Below are positions 13,196 through 26,042 of a stretch of DNA of 64,000 nucleotides, piece by piece. Below the pieces are notes generated by a model. The model saw only the letters and a program-made list of their open reading frames with translations. It was not told the origin of the DNA and did not search any database. Numbering within the stretch: position 1 is the stretch's first letter; the number at the start of each line of letters is the position of its first letter. The DNA comes from Tetraselmis striata (Eukaryota; Chlorophyta; Chlorodendrophyceae; Chlorodendrales; Chlorodendraceae). A program made the translations under genes and the position numbers. The DNA lies in the NCBI GenBank assembly GCA_006384855.1, contig VCJN01002785.1, forward strand, positions 124,001 through 188,000, given 5' to 3'.

Positions 13196-14899
13196 ACTTT
13201 AGCCTCCTCAGCTGCATCGCCATCCACCATCCATCCAGTAAATAATGCACCATGCGCCCAGGGCTGGTGGCCACCTCAGCAGACAGCACGGCTTTGAGCA
13301 AGAGCCAGCAAACATCCTGCTCCGTTACACGAACCAGCCACACTCAGTGCCGAGCACGGACGCAGTGCTGCTCTGCAACGCATGGGCTGCAGCGCCATTA
13401 GACATCATGGAGCTTGTCCGTAGTTGCTGTATTCTGGACAGGCTAATAGTAGGTGGCGCTTGGGCAACTATGCTATTGCAAGTTGCGGACCCGGGACTTC
13501 TAGGTGGGCCATGTAACATCAGATTCTTTCTTGGAATACGGTGTGGGTGCCCAGTCAGCAGTATCATGCACAGTCCATACAGTGTCGGGCGCAAAACTTG
13601 CTTCACTTGCCATACCCGTAGCATTGAATTTGGTTCATGGGTCGCCAACACAATGAAGTGTTTCATGCTATATCTTTCCGTCGGAGATTCTATGCTATAT
13701 CCGCGGCATATTATGATAGCATCCCACCAAAACGTGCTTGCCTTGCACTGTGTAGAAGTAGTCATGATCATGGAGTCAATGGCGATCCCAGTCTACGAAA
13801 ACACAAGCGCTCCGTATGCCTTTACAACTGCCCAAGGAAACTACGTGTAGAGGATGCACGCGGTGTGTTGAGAACGACTAGGCAGCGTATGCTAAACCGT
13901 GTGTTGTGCACCTGCTAGACAACAGCAGCGCTGTAACAAGGGCTGCATTCCAGGGCCGCTCTGGCGGCTGATCTCCGCGCAATAATCTTCTGACAGAAAG
14001 GACGCCAGCACATCTGCTGCTGCCCCAAAATCAGCACGATATATGTACCCCTCCACAAAATTCCAGGTTTGGGGATTCAACTGACATGCACATACGCGGC
14101 TGCATCGAGGCCGTGCACGCGTGCATGCATGTTACTAAGGGCAGTACGGCTTGGGAGAAATGCTGCGATGGCGCGCTAGACCGGATATCGCCAAGTGTAG
14201 TAGCCGTTCCCATCAGCACTTTCACCGCCTAGCTAGGCAAAAGCAGAGCGAGTGGAGCTAGTAGCGCTTGAAATCCGCGTATTGCGCCATCCATGTGCGT
14301 ATATGGCGACGGGACACAACTGTCCCCGTACTCATACCACACCATCTTTGGTACGATAGCTATTCACCATGCGTGTAGGGCATTGAACTAGGTTATTCAG
14401 GAAATGGGACAAACCCTGTGATGTACGAAAACCGCCAGCTTACAAGCAAAATCACAGGAGAAATGTTGCTGTGATCATTCGTTGCACGCGCGCATGAGAG
14501 GGCTCTCGCAGCATCCTTGCCGGGAAGCAAAGCAAACCTGTAGTAATGCGTGACTACATGCCCAGAACACGTCACCGCGAGCTGAGTGGCACTGGAATGG
14601 CATGCACTACGTTCACACACAGGTCCTTGAAGACGATCCTCATTGAGCAGAAGACGCAAATCGCTGGGATGAAGTCCAGGATGCGCATGGTTCAAAGAGA
14701 AGCCATGGGACGAGACTCAGACTGCGTCCAGATGACTTCGAGAAGTGGCCGGGTCTACCCCTTCCAATGACCGAGGAAAAGGAGCGGGCAGAGCGTGCAG
14801 CGGCGGAGAAGAGGTAGGAGACTCGAGGCGGCAGAGCGTCGAGGGGATTATGTGATCAAACATGATATGATATGTAGTGCAATTCCGAAAAAGTAGCCG
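13196..14899. other. 3' flank and gene-poor region
   Basis: A 201-codon plus-strand frame at 13245-13850 follows the PWWP stop; it has no recognised domain and is more likely 3' UTR or intergenic. Beyond 13900 I see nothing identifiable on either strand. Confidence 0.35.
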
Positions 14900-14911
14900 C
14901 TCATATGTTTT

Positions 14912-15095
14912 GTCCCGGCTTTGACGGAGTTTCAGCCCCCGACGGCACAAAGTACTTGTAGCCATCACGTCCCCCCCGCCCTTATTTTTGTCCTTGTTTG
15001 GACAGAGTTTCAGCCCCCGACGGCGCAAACTTCTTGTAGCCATCCCGTTTCCTTCACTCTTTTGATTTGTCCCTGTTAGGACGAAACTCGTTTCC
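14912..15095 (+). repeat. Tandem repeat, period about 85 bp
   Basis: Three diverging units share a core, starting ttgacggagtttcagccccc (14930), tggacagagtttcagccccc (15000) and aggacgaaactcgtttcccg (15080), each followed by gacggcacaaa-like sequence and gtagccatc. The third unit merges into the dispersed repeat at 15080-15230. Confidence 0.6.
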
Positions 15096-15230
15096 CGACT
15101 TGGCACAAAATGAACCAACCGGCATTCATATAAGCTATCAGTCCCACTGCTGCCCCCAAGCCCTAATTTAGACCTAACCACAATGCACTGCGTGCCTCGG
15201 TGCAAAATACGTTGCATTGCTGTTTTAGGG
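15080..15230 (+). repeat. Dispersed repeat, copy 1 (copy 2 at 45365-45510)
   Basis: Shared blocks are cccgacttggcacaa with cccgacatggcacaa, ctaatttagacctaaccaca with ttaatttagccctactcaca, then atgcactgcgtgcctcgg with atgcaccgtttgcctcgg, and gctgttttag with actgtttta. Orientation is the same in both places. No coding capacity is seen; a short non-autonomous retroelement is likely. Confidence 0.6.
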
Positions 15231-15789
15231 TGCTCGACGAGAGCAACAATACAGTTGCGATGGTATCAGCAAACACCGTGCAGTGGCTCGCCCGTACACG
15301 CCCCCATCGCCCCCGACTACTTCGCAGCCCCTTTGCTAACATGTTTTCTTGGCCATTCATGGCCATCGCACCATGCAATGTCATGTATGTGCTATGCATG
15401 CGCGGTGCTACATCTGGGGCACCTATCCCAGTGTTGTGGGGGTACTTGAAACGCCCTATCTGGCGCCATCACCACTTGTGTGGCGCGCAGTTGTAAAGTA
15501 TTTAATAGGGTTTGATCAACCACCATGGTGATGATGATGATGAAGGTGATCATAAATGTCGTGCATCATTCCAGGGTTTCAGACCATAAGCCCTATATTC
15601 AGCTGGCCACCTATTTTTAAAACTCATATTTATTGGCGAAAAGGGGCCGGGGTGTATTGTTTATACCCGTTCATATAATTTTGCAACAATCCAGGCGATC
15701 GACATCCGCATCAAAAGCAAAACACTTGCCGTCGTCGCGCACGGCAGCGTGATATCGTACATTACATACTGTCGTAACGTATATTATAT

Positions 15790-15925
15790 ATCAGCTCTCG
15801 GTTTCATCAGGGATCGAAACGGTGACCCCGTGACCGCCAGGTCCCTCGATCGGGAATACTAAGCTCCGAAACCAATGTAACAATCGATGCTACATCTGCC
15901 TCAGAAGCGCAACGCTTGCCACAGC
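15790..15925 (+). repeat. Dispersed direct repeat, left copy (right copy 17056-17190)
   Basis: This stretch reads atatcagctctcggtttcat, cagggatcgaaacgg, caggtccctcgatcgggaat and ccgaaaccaatgtaa..atcgatg. The right copy keeps the same order. On the minus strand it contains gtttcgatccct, similar to a pol III B box, between GGTTTC and GAAACC arms, so a tRNA-like origin is possible but unproven. The two copies bracket about 1.1 kb of unique sequence. Confidence 0.6.
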
Positions 15926-16062
15926 ACGGCAGCGTCAGATATTGATCTCGACATATCGTACATACACGCATCAACACTTGCAACCGCAGGCATACGGCAT
16001 CGTACAAATACTCGAAACGTAAATATATCCTAAGCGGCGCTTCGCGCCGGGGATTTGTGGAG

Positions 16063-16084
16063 GTGCCCCTACCTCTTGGGTTGA
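16063..16084 (+). repeat. Inverted 22-bp block, partner at 16957-16978
   Basis: The sequence cccctacctcttgggttgag at about 16066-16085 reappears reverse-complemented at about 16958-16977 as ctcaacccaagaggtagggg. Together with the outer direct repeats this gives the 15.8-17.2 kb block a nested symmetry, as in a small element with both direct and inverted ends. Confidence 0.6.
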
Positions 16085-17055
16085 GCGTGTTGATCTTGTA
16101 ATACTGTTGTTTCCGGGTAATAATGCTTTTATTAGCGTTAGATTTGTCAGTAATTGTTTTTTTCGCCAGTAATTTATTTTTTTCGTCAGTAATTTATTTT
16201 TCAAAAGAGACGTATTATTTTGTAAAACAGATTTTAAAATCTGCAAGCCGCGTAAAAGCGGGCCGCTGACTACTGGTGTGCATTACAAAAAGGCCGGTAC
16301 CCAACCCACCGCTAAAAGTTGTATTACCCAACCAAAAAAAAAAGCAGCACTACAAGATCAGCAATACAGTACAAGCCGCCCACAGGCGGCCCGCATCCCG
16401 CACGAGGCCGCGCAGGTCGGGCCGGTCGTCAGGTCTACGGGGCGGGCACGGCGCGAATCGCCACGCCCGCCGCCTGTACCGGCACCGGACGCCGGACGCC
16501 GTCGCTCGACCGTCGCCCGTCCGTCGACGGACGCCGGGCCCCGGGTCGGCGGACTGCCCCCGCACCGCGGCGACCCCTTTTTACAGCACCAGCATACCTG
16601 GACTACCGTATAGGTAAGGAATAGTCGCTGAATAGTCTCGCTTGCTGATTCAGCAATAAAAACGCGCTGCGGTACCGCGTTATTTTGGCGTTTTAGACGA
16701 ATACATGACGTGCCTGGGATAGAATACACGCGCATCCATTCAGAATCTTAACGTTGTCGGAGGTGTGCCTAGAAATCAAACGAGCACAGATCGAACGTAT
16801 GACGGTTCATACGCGAAGACGCAGCACTGGAGGACGGTTGACGGACGGAGGACGGAGGACGGAGGACGGACGCCTAAAAATCCGTGATAAACCGTATTGC
16901 AACCGGTATCGATTCTCACGTATTCCAGGCGATTTCGGACGCGGCTCTCCTTTTCCTCCGCTCAACCCAAGAGGTAGGGGAATATATACACATTGCAATA
17001 GACATTGCAATTGTCACGATATACAGTATAGTTACATCCCCCCCTCCCCCCAAGA

Positions 17056-17190
17056 TATCAACTCTCGGTTTCATCAGGGATATCGAAACGGCGGCTTTCA
17101 TCAGGTCCCTGAATCGGGAACACCAAGTTCCGAAACCAATGTAATTATCGATGCAACATTCGTCGCAAATATAGCACAATAGCGCTTGCC
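17056..17190 (+). repeat. Dispersed direct repeat, right copy
   Basis: Partner of 15790-15925: atatcaactctcggtttcat, cagggatatcgaaacgg, caggtccctgaatcgggaac, ccgaaaccaatgtaattatc. Identity is high with small indels. Confidence 0.6.
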
Positions 17191-18956
17191 AAATGACAGC
17201 ATGATGTATACGCGTCACGTCGCAACCTGGTCAGGTACTCACATCACTCGTAGTGTATATAAACCCCTTAATTGTCACACTTTGAGCGTGGATACCAGCA
17301 GATGTGCGATTATTCTATGTTTGGGTTTCTACCGCTGCAAGGGTTTCACTGTTGCCAGTCCTGTCCTTGGTGCGGAAAAACAGGGCTGAATTTGCATCAA
17401 GCCAACTTTTTTACAAAACCTTATCATCGTTGTCATAGTTCAAATAGAGTAGTGGATTGAAAAATGTGCGAGGCCTAGCAAGGAGAGTCAATCAATCGAC
17501 GGTTGCACAATTCGATGACGCGGCATTGCATTAATAATCCTTGCCTGCATCCTGGCCCAGGGGGACGGGCGGGGGGGGGGGGGGGGGGGAGCTTGTCCCA
17601 AGCAACCGCCAGGTAATGGAAAATGGGAGTGCATTGGTTGGGTGGTGCGATGGGCCATTTCGTATCCAGCAAGTTCCTCTTGAGCGGGGCTCGACCATGC
17701 GGCGGCAACCCATTCAACATTTCATATTGTATTGCTATGGATCGTATGCTATTGGGCGATGTGCGCGCCATATTGTTGTGGCACGCCTGGTGCGGACCTA
17801 AGAGTCCGTCTGTCCGTGTACGTACAGATGCTGCGGGCGCGCATGGTGCGGATGTCACAGGCATACATCACCCATATGGCATCAGCAAAATTACCCTTAC
17901 ATAATTACCATAAGCATTAGGGCTCTAACGGCTTACCCAACTGGAATGCGATGATGTCCTCCAGCTACCTACAGCTCCATGTAAGGTCTCTCTCTTTCTC
18001 TCTCTACCATATGCGTTTGCTATATCTTAATATGGGCATCACGCGCAACTGGCAGCCCATGGCGTCTGTCGAAATAGTCGCCTCAACAGGATTGCCGCAA
18101 ACGATGTGTCTAAATTGCATCGCTATCACGAACATGAGTGCCCAACACACTTGAGCTTATTCGTATTCAATGGTAGGACAGAACCCGCACCTGCTCCACC
18201 ACGGTGCTTTTATTTCTTGCCGGCTATTTCTACCCTCAAAGGTAGTGATTGAAGAACGGCGGTGCACGGGGCTTGTTCATACATACAAGGGACTGCCAGG
18301 CTCCATAGTGTGACAACAAGGAACGCGGCTAGTGCACCCAGCAGACTATGCTGATGCTGCAGCATCAGTTATATGTGTATTAAATAGGTCTATTTTTAGG
18401 TGCAAAAAAACTTGTAATGGAGACTGGTATGCCGTAGTAACCACGGTTTGGGTAAGGTATTCAATATTAATTGTTGCTGTTACCCCCACCTCACCCCCTT
18501 CCCTTCAGTGACTAGGGAAGTAAGTTGATGGCTTACCTGGAAGTCTGGTGTAGTCTTTCAGAATGCAGCACACATGATAAGATCCCATGATCTCCTACTT
18601 GATAATGCGGCCAAATGGTTCCTTTTGTCTGTGATCCGCTACCCCCAATTGAGCGACCCCTCTAAATGTCTGAAACACGCACACAACGCGCGGTAACACA
18701 TGCAGATGCTTCCCGGGTTGGCTTCCTTTGCGGTGTCGGGGTGCAGCCCTCTCGCCGCATTGAGCTACAGGTTGGGCGCGGAGGGGAGCCGCAGCGGTTG
18801 TTTCACTATTGTGGTTGACAATATCACATCAAATGAAATTAAACTAGGGGAGGCGACGGGGGAGGGGGGAGGGCTGAAGCGAGCCCGCCAGGGGAAGGAA
18901 ACAATGCTACTGGACAATGCCAGCCTGGCCGTACGTGCAAGCCTGCCATTCTCTGC
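17191..18956. other. Gene-poor region downstream of the CPS gene
   Basis: No gene recognised. A poly-G run lies at about 17571-17589. The stretch 17900-18010 (tacctacagctccatgtaag then ctctctctttctctctctac) resembles 44930-45015 (cacctacagcttcatgtaat then a CT run), a dispersed-repeat tail. The piece caagggtttcactgttgcca at 17339-17358 recurs on the minus strand at 35526-35545. The last 300 bp probably hold the CPS 3' UTR. Confidence 0.45.
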
Positions 18957-21900
18957 CTATTTGTAGTCAGGGAAGTAGTCCTGCAGGGCCAGCTGCTCCA
19001 TGGCGCCCTCCTTCATGCTCTTGATGCCGGCGTTGGTGGCCCTGAACCCAGCGACGGTGGTGATACAGGGCACCTTCATCGCCAGCGCGAGGCGGCGCAG
19101 GTCCTTGCCATCCTTGGCGTCCCCCTCGTTGCCGTCCGAGGTGATGTACATCATCTGGATGCCCTTGTTGATCATGGTGTCGTAGGCATTGGGTCGCCCC
19201 TCCTGGATCTTGAGGATCACCTGGCAGGGAAGGCCGGCCTCTTTCAGCAGCTTGGCCGTGCCAGAGGTGCAGGCCACCGTGAAGCCCATGTCGACCAGCT
19301 CCTGAGCGATCGGCACCATCTTGTCCTTGTCCTTGTCCTGGACGCTGATGAACACCGTGCCCTCCTTGGGAAGCTTCATGCCCGCTGCGAGGGCCGCCTT
19401 GGCGTAGGCCTTGGGAAAGTCGCTGTCGATGCCCATCACCTCGCCGGTGGAGCGCATCTCGGGGCCCAGCAGAGTGTCGGCGCCGACAAACTTGTCGAAG
19501 GGCAGCACCGCCTCCTTCACCGCCACATGGTTGATCTTGGGCTCCTCGGTGAAGTGGATCTCCTCCAGGGTCATGCCCGCCATCAGCAGGCTGGCGTACT
19601 TGGCGATGGGGTGGCCGACGGCCTTGGCCACGAAGGGCACAGTGCGCGAGGCGCGCGGGTTGGCCTCAATGATGTACAGCTTCTCGCCCTGGACAGCGTA
19701 CTGGATGTTCATGAGGCCGACCACCTTGAGCTCCTTGGCGATCTTGGGCGTCCAGTCGCGCACCTGGGCCAGCACCTCCTCCGTGATGGTCTGCGTGGGG
19801 ATGATGCAGGCGCTGTCGCCGCTGTGCACGCCCGCTTCCTCGATGTGCTCCATGATGCCGCAGATGACGACGTTGCCGTCCTTGTCGGCCAGGCAGTCCA
19901 CGTCCATCTCCACGGCGCCCTTGAGGTACTTGTCCACCAGCACCGGCTGGCTAGGGTCCACCTCCACCGCGGTCTCAATGTACTCCTTGAGCTCCTCGTC
20001 GCTGTACACGATGCGCATGGCGCGGCCGCCGAGCACAAAGCTGGGGCGCACCATGCAGGGGTATCCCAGCTTGGCGGCCTGTGCCAGCGCCTCCTCCTCG
20101 CTGGTGGCAGTGCCGCCGGGGGGCTGGTCAATGTTGAGCTTGGTCAGCACCTGGATCCACTGCTCGCGGTCCTCCGCCGCGTCGATGGACTCGGGCTGGG
20201 TGCCCCAGATCTTGACAACGCCATCGCCGCTGGCGGTAGGGATGGGGTTGGCGGTGATGTACTTGTTCAGGGCAGTCGCCAGCTTGAGCGGCGTCTGGCC
20301 ACCAAACTGCACAATGATGCCATCCGGGCGCTCCACCTCCACCACGTTGAGCACGTCCTCCAGGGTCAGCGGCTCGAAGTACAGGCGGCTCGAGGTGTCG
20401 TAGTCGGTGGAGACCTACGAGAACAAGCAGTAGGCACATGGGGATCAGGACCGCGCGCGACATCACTGCACACCCCGCCGCTCCCATGCAACCCAGCGCA
20501 CCGCCATGTGGACAGCTGCTCAATGCCCCCTCCCAGCCCTTTCAGTTGCCCTGTGCCGCCAAGGCGCATACCGTCTCGGGGTTGCTGTTCATCATGATGG
20601 TCTCGTAGCCGGCGTCGCGCAGGCTGAACGACGCGTGGCAGCAGCAGTAGTCAAACTCAATGCCCTGCCCAATGCGGTTGGGGCCGCCGCCCAGGATGAG
20701 CACCTTCTTCGAGTTGGTGGGCGCCGCCTCGCAGTGGCCTGCAGGGAGATCGGCGGAGAGTTCCCAAAGATCAGAGGACCAGTGTCGCAAGCGAATGTTG
20801 TGGATAGCACTGTCAATGCACAACAAGGGGTGGGGATGATTGGACGAGGGGGTGGGAGTACCGTCATAGGAGGAGTACATGTAGGGGGTCTCTGCGGTGA
20901 ACTCGGCGGCGCAGGTGTCGACGCGTTTGTAGCTAGGAACCACGCCGGCCGCCTTGCGGACGGTGCGGACATCCATGGGGTCGGCACCAATGTAGCGCGC
21001 AATCTGGCGGTCACTGTAGCCCTTCTTCTTGAGCTGCTCCCAGTCCATCTTGGTCAGCTCCTCCAACTTCATGGTCTTGAGCCACATGTCGGTCTCGTGC
21101 AGGTCCGCGAACTGGGCGCAGAACCAGGGGTCAATCTTGGTGAGGTCGTTGATCTCCTCCTTGGTCAGGCCGTCCTCAAATGCCTGCTTCATGAAGAGCA
21201 TGCGCTCGGGGTTGGGGTTGCGCATGTAGTACAGCAGCTTGGACCTCTCCAGGGGCTTGTAGTTGGCCGGCAGCGCCCACCCGTCGAGGCCGGTCTCCAG
21301 GCTGCGGAGCGCCTTCTGGAAGGACTCCTGGAAGGTGCGGCCCATGGCCATCGCCTCACCCACACTCTGCAAGCATTGGCACAGCAGGACAGGCATGAGG
21401 CATGAGACAGGCAGGACCGTGACACCCCCCCCCCCCCCCCCCCCCAACGCCCTTTTCCCCTAAATCCCCAATCCTTCTGGCAATAGCCTGTCCACCAGGG
21501 TCCAATCCCTGGCACAGAAACACTCGGCAAGCAAATCCACATCCCCTGCGTGGCACGATGACATTGGAGAGCAGGCACCAACCCTCATCATGGTGGACAG
21601 GATGTTGTTGGAGCCGGGGAACTTCTCGAAGGCGAAGCGGGGGATCTTGGTCACGATGTAGTCAATGGAGGGCTCGAAGGACGCGGGGGTCTTCCTGGTG
21701 ATATCGTTGGGGATCATGTCCAGGGTGTTGCCGCAGGCCAGCTTGGCGGCGATCTTTGCAATGGGGAAGCCAGTGGCCTTGGAGGCGAGCGCGGAGGAGC
21801 GGCTCACGCGGGGGTTCATCTCAATGATGATCACCTTGCCGTCCTCCGGGTTGATGGAGTACTGCACGTTAGAGCCGCCGCACTCAACGCCCACCTTGCG

Positions 21901-23699
21901 GATGACGTCGACGGAGTGGTCACGCAGGCGCTGGTACTCGCGGTCGGTCAGGGTCTGCGCGGGGGCGATGGTGATGGAGTCGCCCTGCAGTCACAGCACA
22001 TGAGCAGTGAGCGCCCCCACAAGCCACTGCCAAAGCAGAGTACAGGCAGGGGTGGTGTAAGCAAGGAGGAGGGCTTGGCAAGCCTTACAGTGTGCACGCC
22101 CATGGGATCCAGGTTCTCGATGGAGCACACGATGACAACGTTGTCGCCCTGGTCACGCATGACCTCCAGCTCATACTCTTTCCAGCCGAGCAGGGACTTC
22201 TCCACCAGGACCTGGTTGGTCATGGAGGCGTCCAGGCCACCGGCCACAATTGTCTTGAACTCCTCCACGTTGTAGGCAATGCCGCCGCCGGTGCCGCCCA
22301 GGGTGAAGGCGGGGCGAATGATGATGGGAAACTCGTTGATCTACCAACAACAAGGGAGCAGCAAGGGCAACGGTGCATGAGTGAGCCATCACAAACTATT
22401 GGACTCGCTCAGTTCAGATCGGAGTACAGCTCCAGATACAGCTGCAGGGCGCGAACGTACTCCGAGAGCAATCTCAAAGGCCTCCTCCATGGTGTTGGCG
22501 GTGCCGGACTGCGCCTGGTCAATGCCGATCTCGTACATGGCGTCTTTAAAGAGCGCGCGGTCCTCCGCGAGGTCAATGCTCTCCAGCTTGGCGCCAAGCA
22601 GCTCCACGCCGTACTTGGCCAGGATGCCCGCCTCCTCCAGGCCCTTGGCCGTGTTGAGGCCGGTCTGTCCGCCCATGGTGGGCAGGATGGCGTCGGGCCT
22701 CTCCTGCACAGGGTGGAGGCAGGAGCCGGGGCGATTGGGGTTTAGGCACATGTAAGGATCTTTGGAAACCTGGCCAACAGGACACGCAGCACTCATAGCA
22801 CAGGCGGCCCCTGTGCCGTGGAAGTTGCATCGTGCGGACCTTGGCGATGATGGGCTCCAGCAGCTCGGGGATCATAGGGCAGACATAGGTGCGGTCCGCG
22901 GTGGAGGGGTCGGTCATGATGGTGGCGGGGTTGGAGTTTATGAGGACGACCTTGTACCCGTTCTCCCTGCAGGACATCCAGCAAAACATCAGATGAGTCA
23001 GGTGAGGCACATGGTCCGGTCATGGAAACCGGGCAGGATTGTCAGGGTTAACAAGGGCTTCTGTGCAGGGGATGGGAGCTTGTTAACCAGCACCGGCATT
23101 CGCATATAGACAGCAGATAGTAGGGCAACAGGGCTGTGTGGGAAGGGGAAGGGGAAGGGGAGGTGAAGGCAGGGGCTGCGCACCGCAGAGCCTTACACGC
23201 CTGGGTTCCAGAGTAGTCGAACTCGCAGGCCTGCGCAAAGAAGAAAGAAGGCGTCTAGACGTTAGGAGGTATACTGGAGGAGGGGGGCGGGTCTGGAGGA
23301 AGGGAGCCGTCAGCATGTCGCCGCTCTCGCACACGGCGCGTCCGGGAGACGGGCGCTTCTCGGGGTCGGCTATCGAGGGGGACGGGGGCGCCGCACCTGG
23401 CCAATCACGATGGGGCCGGCGCCAATAACCATGATAGTCTTGATGTCGGTCCGATTGGGGATGCTCGGGGGCAGATCCCAGGCCGCGAAAGGCTTGTCGC
23501 CGTTCTCGACGGCCGCGGCGGCGCGGGTGATCACGACTCGCGACTGACGGCCCGCGCTGCGCCCAGCGGCCGCGGTGCCTCGGCGCGCCCGCGTAACCCG
23601 CACGGGGGCACCGGCGAGAGTGGAGCTGCGGGAGGCGCTGGGAGCAGCCGCAGTCGAGGCGGCCGCGGCGGCGGCCGTGGACGCAACGGTGGAGGCCAT
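18957..23699 (-). CDS. carB: Carbamoyl-phosphate synthase large chain, plastid-type
   Basis: Nine exons are modelled as complement(18957-20414, 20572-20738, 20862-21366, 21583-21984, 22089-22340, 22461-22703, 22840-22966, 23184-23230, 23397-23699). All phases join and give 1167 residues; E. coli CarB has 1073. The extra length is an Ala/Ser/Arg-rich leader (MASTVAST... to about residue 60) typical of plastid import. Then come [44 protein letters not shown] and [12 protein letters not shown], the first ATP-grasp half ([34 protein letters not shown]), the oligomerisation region, and the second half ([51 protein letters not shown]). The MGS-like allosteric domain covers about 1030-1150. The enzyme makes carbamoyl phosphate for pyrimidine and arginine synthesis with a separate glutaminase subunit. 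Gene symbol is by homology to bacterial carB. Confidence 0.97.
21425..21445 (+). repeat. Poly-C tract in a CPS intron
   Basis: 21 consecutive C on the + strand, poly-G in the sense of the gene, within the intron 21367-21582 and 58 nt from the acceptor side. Confidence 0.9.
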
Positions 23700-24800
23700 C
23701 TCGGCGCGGAACGACAGGAGGGGAGGGAAACCCTTTCCGCCTCGCAGTGGCAGTTTACCGGACTCGGCGGCTCGTCGGCCGTTGACGGTCCGCTGGTGCC
23801 TGAAAGACGAGGATGCGGGGGTTCTCAGCCAGGCTAGAATGGCGCGCTTCGCCCTCTTCAACGGCGCGGTATGTGGAAGAGGCGGAGGCACAATGGAAGA
23901 GGCGATGCTAACTGGGGACGAACAGCGGCGGTGGAATTTCGGCCAATCGGCCCAACTGCTCAACCTTTCCCCCATCAAAGCCAAAATTGCCGGGAGCCCG
24001 GTGGCCCGATGGCTAGCTGCCGTCCACCGGGACTCTTGCTAGCACCAGCAGACACCCGGAGCTGGCACACCCAGGGTTTTCTTACGAGAATCGATGTAAG
24101 CTGGGCCCCGCGGGTCACGGGGCCGGGCGTCCACAAAGGGAGTCCGCAAGCGCGCATTATTGCAGCGCACAACCCTAAACCTATCTACTGACGACATAGG
24201 TAGGCAGCGCCACAGCAGCGGCGGGGTCGAGTGGTTGGCGGCCACAGCGCGACGAAATCTCTGAAGGGGATCACCGGACGCGGAGGTCCAGAAGTTACAT
24301 TTCATCAATCACGCGAGCTTTAGGAAGGGTGCTCGAATCGCGACAGCGGCGGGGCACCGTGCCGTGTCAGTCGCACCTGGGTGATGCACCGGCGAGCTTG
24401 GGTCGTTTGCGGGTGAGGAGAGATAAAAAGTAATCCGCGCTGTATGCCCAGACGAAGCCCTCATATGATGCAAAGATTGCCGCAGCGACTGATGCTAATC
24501 ATGCTACGAGTACCCGTACTAGTTCAGGGTTATCTCCCATTACGGAGATACCAGTACAGGTAGTTGCTAATCATTACTGGTAGCGAAAACCCCGCGGCCG
24601 CCGGCGGATGTGATTATGATATGGCGCGCCGCGCGCGCTTCCATCAGCGCGGCGGACGTACTTCCGGGACTGCTACGAGGTACGCGTATCGGCACACTGC
24701 GGCGACTTGTACACGAAACTATCTGTCTATTATATTTCTAAAATTAGGGTTGTACTTAGCGATCTACTTCATCTTTCGGGCAGCCTTATTTTTTTCATCA
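23700..24800. other. CPS 5' flank, no gene
   Basis: The minus-strand frame of CPS exon 1 stays open upstream to 23984, but the ATG at 23699 begins a typical plastid leader, so the upstream part is probably 5' UTR or promoter. Beyond 24320 nothing is recognised. Confidence 0.5.
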
Positions 24801-24843
24801 GCCTAATAAATAATCAAGCTGGCAGCTTGATTATTTATTAGGC
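24801..24843. repeat. Perfect 20-bp inverted repeat, 3-nt loop
   Basis: Arm gcctaataaataatcaagct (24801-24820), loop ggc, then the exact reverse complement (24824-24843). It is preceded by a T run at 24789-24795. It could form a strong hairpin or cruciform; no nearby gene shows it to be a terminator. Confidence 0.95.
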
Positions 24844-24870
24844 AATTAGGATTAAATGGTTCGTTTTCGC

Positions 24871-24938
24871 CGGGATCCCCCCCCCCCCCCCCCCCCGCCC
24901 CCGTACTAACTAAAAGTTCGTTAGTACTAGGGATCCCA
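24871..24938. repeat. Fold-back with poly-C arm
   Basis: cgggatccc followed by a ~20-nt C run and ccgtactaac, then taaaagttc, gttagtac and tagggatccc. GTACTAAC pairs with GTTAGTAC and GGGATCCC brackets the whole, so the block can fold back on itself. Lies 30 bp after the 20-bp hairpin. Confidence 0.75.
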
Positions 24939-26040
24939 AAATGAGGGTATTGCACTACTCATTTCTTCGCAAACTTGCTCAAAAGCAAGCTGCCATGCCT
25001 TCTTACATCCCTATGGGTGTTGTGGAGTGGATATAGCCATTGAAATGGGAATCATGTGAGGTTTCTATGCATGGTGCTTCCCCGACCTTGACCCAAGCCC
25101 TGCAGGGGGGTATGGATTTGGGGGGAGAGGCTCTGGAGGCATTGGTATCATGCATTGGTGCATCCATATGCATGCACGAGTCATGCGGGCTACAAAAGAC
25201 GCCATTGGAGCACATCCCATCAATTACCGGTGCACGCTTTACATGAGAAGCGTGGTCAATGAGGGCACATCCTGCACACACCTAGCTAGATGTTTAAATC
25301 GTTGAGCATCTCTAACCTAGCCACCTTGGCAGCAGTGGCCTTTGCCCTAGCCACGCGCTTGGCTATGGCTGCCTCTTTCGCTATATATATATATATATAT
25401 GCCATGGCTCAATGCACGCCTATATTATTTAGAGCCCTGAGGTACTTACAGCCCTGACCGAGGGAAACTGAACATACGGGGAGCACAAAATAATATTCTA
25501 GCTCCTCATCAATTTGGCAAGGAGTGTCTTTGGCACCAATGCATACATAGCACAAATCAAGAGGCGGAGGCGGAGGCGGAGGCTTTGCTCAGGAGGCGGA
25601 GGTGCTGCTTCTTACTACCACCCCTTATGTAATCTTGTGGTTGCACATGATCAAAGCATTCCAACCCCTCAAAGCAATAAAATATACCATAGAATGGGTG
25701 GTCCTCAGGAAGGGAGTCGTAATAGTAAGAGTCGCTACTGCTACGACCCCGATAACAGAAGACGATGCTCTAGTTAAATTGATGACTGGTACATATTTAC
25801 AGGATCTCCCATCCGAGTAAATGATACATGCTGCTTGCGCTCGAATGAATTTATCTGGGCGGCAGCATATATTTACTGGTACTGGTATTTACTGGTAGAT
25901 TGACGGCCTACACAGGTGGAAATCAAATATAGTAGAAAATACATATAGTCGAATGTGTATGCATATAATTACTGGTAGTGGTAGATTGAAGCCCACACAG
26001 GTGAAAATCAAATATAGTCGCTAGTAGAATATTATACATC
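24939..26040. other. Intergenic, AT-rich, with short simple repeats
   Basis: (TA)n at 25382-25400 and (GGCGGA)n at 25563-25582. Two related stretches containing actggtag..attga..gccnacacaggtg(g/a)aaatca lie at about 25888-25935 and 25975-26013, followed by an atatagtcgctagtagaat spacer. No gene recognised. Confidence 0.5.
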
Positions 26041-26042
26041 TA

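Noticed and set aside
19411..20597. Long plus-strand frames (330 and 356 codons) opposite the CPS gene
   Set aside because: They are antisense shadows of GC-rich CPS exons; the minus strand carries the complete, motif-rich protein.
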